From PSLL01 sp050259195 (GTDB lineage: Bacteria; Desulfobacterota_D; UBA1144; Nemesobacterales; CSP1-2), in the NCBI GenBank assembly GCA_050259195.1, contig JBLNAE010000241.1, forward strand, positions 1 to 7,742: 7,742 bases of DNA. Reading direction: 5' to 3'. Made by a program: the position numbers and the translations under genes. Within the stretch, counting starts at the first letter, position 1; each line of letters begins with the position of its first letter. This document shows, in pieces, positions 5,312-7,742 of this stretch. Under the pieces are notes generated by a model, which saw nothing but the letters and a program-made list of their open reading frames with translations, made no database searches and was not told where the DNA came from.

Positions 5312-6098
5312 AGAAGAACTACAGGCGCAAAACGAACCCGTTGAGGAAACCAACGTAGAAGAATCGCCAACTTCTGAAGAACCGACAGGGGAGAGTACAC
5401 CCCAAGAAAGTTCAGAACCAAAAGCCAAAGTTGAGGAAAAGCCTCAAGAACCTAAGCCTACTAGGTCCGAAAGACGGATTAAGCAGCTTCTTGAAGAAAA
5501 AAAGGCATTAAAGGAAGAAGTAGAAAAACTTGGAAGTCCAAAGGAAACTACTCGGTTGCCATGGGAAAAAGAGCAACCACTAATTGATCCTAATGAGGAA
5601 TATATAGATCCTCAAGCCTTAGAAAAACGCCTCCAAGATAGAGTGCAAAAAGAAGTCCAAAAGGTCTTAGAACAGCAAAGGGGAATTGACAGCTATAAAT
5701 CAACAATCTCCGAACACGAACGGGGATTGCAGGAAGTACTTGATAAACATCCGGAGTTTGATGACTCATCGGACAAGTACGATCCCGATTTGGCAGCCGA
5801 GTTTATCGAAAGATACCAAGATGCAAACTATTTGCCCAACGGTGCTTTCGTTCCTCGTAGAAGTCCCGCAGAGGTTGCCGAAAAGGTACTCAAGATGCAG
5901 GAAAAACTTGTTACGAGAAAAACTACGGATATTGCAGGGAAACTTGCAAAACAGGGCGCTGAAAGTGCGGTAACAACCAGAGCCAGTGAGCCAGAGGACG
6001 GTAACACAAAAATAGATCAACTCTATGAAAATGCTATCGCTTCGGGCGATAACGCGGACTGGGCCGAATACTTCAAAGCCTTGAGTACAAAAAAGTAA
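5304..6098 (+). CDS. capsid scaffolding protein
   Basis: A 264-aa protein directly upstream of the major capsid gene, the classic place for the scaffold that guides procapsid assembly and then leaves or is degraded. Composition supports it: a disordered, Glu/Pro/Ser-rich N-terminus (about 1-52), a coiled-coil segment (about 54-76, RSERRIKQLLEEKKALKEEV), further charged helices (about 103-128 and 132-150), a middle part (DPDLAAEFIERYQ and an ALP-like NYLPNGAFVPRRSPAEVAEKVL region) and a basic helical end (about 195-230) that could touch the capsid protein. No protease catalytic motif was seen, so it is not obviously a protease-scaffold fusion. The start is ATG 5304 with GAGAGG 6 bases upstream. 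Scaffolds are poorly conserved, so position and composition carry the call. Confidence 0.85.
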   Translation: MSEEELQAQNEPVEETNVEESPTSEEPTGESTPQESSEPKAKVEEKPQEPKPTRSERRIKQLLEEKKALKEEVEKLGSPKETTRLPWEKEQPLIDPNEEYIDPQALEKRLQDRVQKEVQKVLEQQRGIDSYKSTISEHERGLQEVLDKHPEFDDSSDKYDPDLAAEFIERYQDANYLPNGAFVPRRSPAEVAEKVLKMQEKLVTRKTTDIAGKLAKQGAESAVTTRASEPEDGNTKIDQLYENAIASGDNADWAEYFKALSTKK

Positions 6099-6109
6099 TT
6101 GTCACGCGC

Positions 6110-6118
6110 AGGAGGTGA
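6110..6118 (+). promoter_or_regulatory. very strong ribosome binding site of the capsid gene
   Basis: AGGAGGTGA matches the classical anti-Shine-Dalgarno complement over nine bases, 6 bases before ATG 6125. It is the strongest such site in the window, fitting a protein needed in hundreds of copies. Confidence 0.85.
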
Positions 6119-6124
6119 GAGAGA

Positions 6125-7018
6125 ATGACAAACGCAACCGCAAAATTAACCTATGACGCAATTGGTAATCGTGAAGATTTATCCAACGTCATATCCAATA
6201 TTAGTCCAGTAGATACACCTTTCTTATCCAGATTTGGAAAAGAAAAGGCTAACGCTACCTACCACGAGTGGTTAACAGACTCTTTGGCTAACGCAGCCGC
6301 TAATGCAAAGATTGAGGGCTATGACTATAGCTTTTCAAAAGTAGCATCCAGAACCAGAGTCGGTAACTACACGCAAATCTTCCAGACTTCCGTTGAAGTA
6401 TCAGACACTCAAAGAGCAGTCGATACCGCAGGAATCGAGGACGAATTTGCTTACCAGATGGCTAAGAAAATGAAGGAACACGCCAGAGACATTGAATATG
6501 CTTTGGTTAACGGAACCGGAAATTCAGGAGCTTCGGGTACAGCTAGAACCTTAAAAGGTGTATTGAGTTTCATGACGACTAACGTTGAAACAGGAACAGG
6601 CACAGGAGATGAAGATTTGATCTCAAGTATGTTCGATGACCTATTACAGACCATTTGGGCTGCCGGAGGTATGCCAGATTACGCATACGCCAACGGTTAT
6701 CAAAAGAGACAGATTTCAGCTTTCACAGCCGGAAATACCAGAAATATTGGTGCTGCTGAAAAGGAAGTAGTCGCGGGTGTTGATATTTATGATTCAGATT
6801 TCGGTCGAATCAAAATTATCCCCCATAGATATATGACCACATCGGTAGTTGCCGTGTTACAAAACGATCTTTGGAAAGTCGCAACCTTGCGACCTACTAA
6901 GAAAATTGATGTAGCAAAGATTGGTTCAGCTACAAGAGCCGTTATCGAAACCGAACTTACACTCGTTTCCAAAAACGAGGCTGGTTCAGGTCAGATTACA
7001 GGGCTTTCACTTTCGTAA
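6125..7018 (+). CDS. major capsid protein, SU10/DUF5309 type (HK97 fold)
   Basis: A 297-aa protein that forms the icosahedral shell. The N-terminal pattern is typical of the SU10-like major capsid family (DUF5309): GNREDLSNVISNISPVDTPF (residues 14-33), then KANATYHEWLTDSL (about 41-54) and a VGNYTQIFQTSVEVSDTQ segment (about 79-96). Next come a long charged helix with KKMKEHARDIEYALVNG, compatible with the HK97 spine helix, a Gly/Thr-rich loop (GTGTGDED), and a C-terminal domain of strands and helices ending near a Ser-rich tail. Length fits this family. No N-terminal delta domain or protease site is evident, in line with the separate scaffold upstream. The start has the strong AGGAGGTGA site. 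Identity is secure at family level. Confidence 0.93.
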   Translation: MTNATAKLTYDAIGNREDLSNVISNISPVDTPFLSRFGKEKANATYHEWLTDSLANAAANAKIEGYDYSFSKVASRTRVGNYTQIFQTSVEVSDTQRAVDTAGIEDEFAYQMAKKMKEHARDIEYALVNGTGNSGASGTARTLKGVLSFMTTNVETGTGTGDEDLISSMFDDLLQTIWAAGGMPDYAYANGYQKRQISAFTAGNTRNIGAAEKEVVAGVDIYDSDFGRIKIIPHRYMTTSVVAVLQNDLWKVATLRPTKKIDVAKIGSATRAVIETELTLVSKNEAGSGQITGLSLS

Positions 7019-7031
7019 TTGAAGTGATTTG

Positions 7032-7055
7032 GGGCGGGGGAGAAATCCCCCGTCC
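7032..7055 (+). promoter_or_regulatory. stable GAAA-tetraloop hairpin after the capsid gene
   Basis: Bases 7032-7041 pair with 7046-7055 (ten pairs, one G-U, mostly G-C) around the tetraloop GAAA, a GNRA-type loop. It stands between the capsid stop (7018) and the next ribosome binding site (7061). No T-run follows, so it is not a typical intrinsic terminator. Such a hairpin at a 3' end can shield the upstream message from exonucleases, which would favour capsid output. That role is inferred. Confidence 0.6.
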
Positions 7056-7071
7056 AGTTAAAGGAGAGAGC

Positions 7072-7488
7072 ATGGGAGTAATAGTAAATAAGGCCGAGGA
7101 TCAAGGTACAGGTACCGAGATTCTCAACCCGTCAGAAGAAGAAAAAAATCCAGATGATGTCAGGTACGACGATCCGCTAGATGCGGATTTATCAGGTAGT
7201 GACGATATAAAGATCACAAACGAGTCTGTAAGGCTTATATCGCTTAAACGAGCACTCGATCTGGATGCACTGGATGTTTCACACGACAGAGAGATAAAAG
7301 AAATTCTTGAATGGGCTAAGGAATCGGGCATCAAAAACAAGTCAATGCTTCTGGCAAGAATACGAGAAATTGACTATATGCTTGGTAATCCCGACGACAA
7401 GCCAAAAATCGACAAGATTTATCAATACATAAAAATTAGAGGTCAGATCAGAAACTTATCAAATAAGTTGGAGGGACTACGCAGATGA
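7072..7488 (+). CDS. unidentified acidic helical 138-aa protein
   Basis: The start is ATG 7072, 5 bases after AAGGAGAG; the in-frame ATG at 7024 would add 16 residues coded through the strong hairpin and has no ribosome binding site. The first 50 or so residues are acidic and disordered in look (EEEKNPDDVRYDDPLDADLSG). The remainder is helical with alternating charge (DREIKEILEWAKESG, MLLARIREIDYMLG, and a final Arg/Lys-rich coiled segment about 112-138). Position right after the capsid gene suggests a head-completion, decoration or neck protein, but no motif confirms that and I do not recognise the family. Its stop overlaps the next start as ATGA, so the two are translationally coupled. Confidence 0.75.
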   Translation: MGVIVNKAEDQGTGTEILNPSEEEKNPDDVRYDDPLDADLSGSDDIKITNESVRLISLKRALDLDALDVSHDREIKEILEWAKESGIKNKSMLLARIREIDYMLGNPDDKPKIDKIYQYIKIRGQIRNLSNKLEGLRR

Positions 7489-7736
7489 TTGACGTGCAAG
7501 AAAGAGACCCGTTCGGCGGTCTAATTACAAGGGGAAATTTTCTTGTTTTAGTCGATGAATCTGATTCCGACAATATCTACGTCGGACAGGCACAGATTGA
7601 TTCCGAAGTAACAGGTCCGGTCTGGCAGATTTTAAAAATAGAAGTAGACGGCACAACAACTGCCGTGAAATGGGCCGACGGCTCAGATCGTTTCGATAAG
7701 GTTTGGAATAGCAGGGGAGACTATTCCTACAGCTAG
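7485..7736 (+). CDS. small virion-type protein, 83 aa
   Basis: The start is ATG 7485, overlapping the previous stop (ATGA), with GGAGGG about 9 bases upstream. The 83-aa sequence is mostly short strands: GGLITRGNFLVLV (about 10-22), NIYVGQAQIDSE (30-41), PVWQILKIEVDG (45-56), and TAVKWADGSDRFDKVWNSRGDYSYS (59-83). Proteins of this size with YiG.A near the N-terminus, W.I.ki in the middle and WADG...fd..Wd.R...Y at the end recur in phage structural clusters, probably as virion or neck components. That is recognition of a pattern, not of a characterised function. The gene is complete; the six bases after it (GAGAGT) may be the start of the next ribosome binding site. Confidence 0.72.
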   Translation: MIDVQERDPFGGLITRGNFLVLVDESDSDNIYVGQAQIDSEVTGPVWQILKIEVDGTTTAVKWADGSDRFDKVWNSRGDYSYS

Positions 7737-7742
7737 GAGAGT

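Noticed and set aside
7024..7071. ATG 7024 extending the 138-aa protein by 16 residues
   Set aside because: It would read through the stable hairpin and lacks a ribosome binding site, whereas ATG 7072 has AAGGAGAG.
1..7742. Stop-codon reassignment (code 4 or 15)
   Set aside because: TAA, TAG and TGA all end genes at sensible positions and no core gene is broken by an in-frame stop.

Overview
The window is the packaging and head-assembly module of a tailed double-stranded DNA phage or prophage (Caudoviricetes). All recognisable genes lie on the + strand in the usual order: small terminase, large terminase, portal, accessory head genes, scaffold, major capsid protein, then head-completion genes. 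The host cannot be named. All three standard stop codons end genes, so the ordinary bacterial code fits. Several starts have strong Shine-Dalgarno sites (AGGAGGTGA before the capsid gene, AAAGGAGAG before the portal gene), so the host ribosome should use a classical anti-SD. Base composition is moderately AT-rich by eye. No integrase, replication gene, lysis gene or host gene is visible.

Layout. Positions 1-494 hold the end of a gene that began upstream, a small membrane or exported protein (63-224), and a tiny basic protein with a GRKGGK motif (357-494). Packaging follows: a terminase small-subunit-like protein (538-945), a tRNA-like element of class II size with an abnormal anticodon arm (962-1065), the terminase large subunit (1090-2385), and a small protein with a fold resembling DUF2292/YezD (2382-2714). 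A 104-base spacer then holds two tandem hairpins, the second being a good intrinsic terminator. The portal gene (2819-4690) overlaps a 104-aa gene, which overlaps a 79-aa gene with a CxxC/HxxH cluster.

A 161-base spacer (5143-5303) carries a 16-bp inverted repeat around a loop with no G on the + strand. It is followed by the scaffold (5304-6098), the SU10/DUF5309-type major capsid protein (6125-7018), a very stable GAAA-capped hairpin (7032-7055), an acidic helical 138-aa protein (7072-7488) and a small virion-type protein (7485-7736).

How they work together: the terminase subunits recognise, cut and pump the concatemeric genome through the portal into a procapsid built from the capsid protein on the scaffold. 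The small genes after portal and capsid are probably head decoration, connector or neck components. Translational coupling (ATGA overlap, nested starts) and intergenic RNA hairpins suggest expression is tuned within one long transcript.

The gene content is ordinary. The non-coding structures are the less ordinary part: the tRNA-like element between the terminase genes, the inverted repeat before the scaffold gene, and the terminator between terminase and portal. The terminase Walker A motif also departs from consensus.
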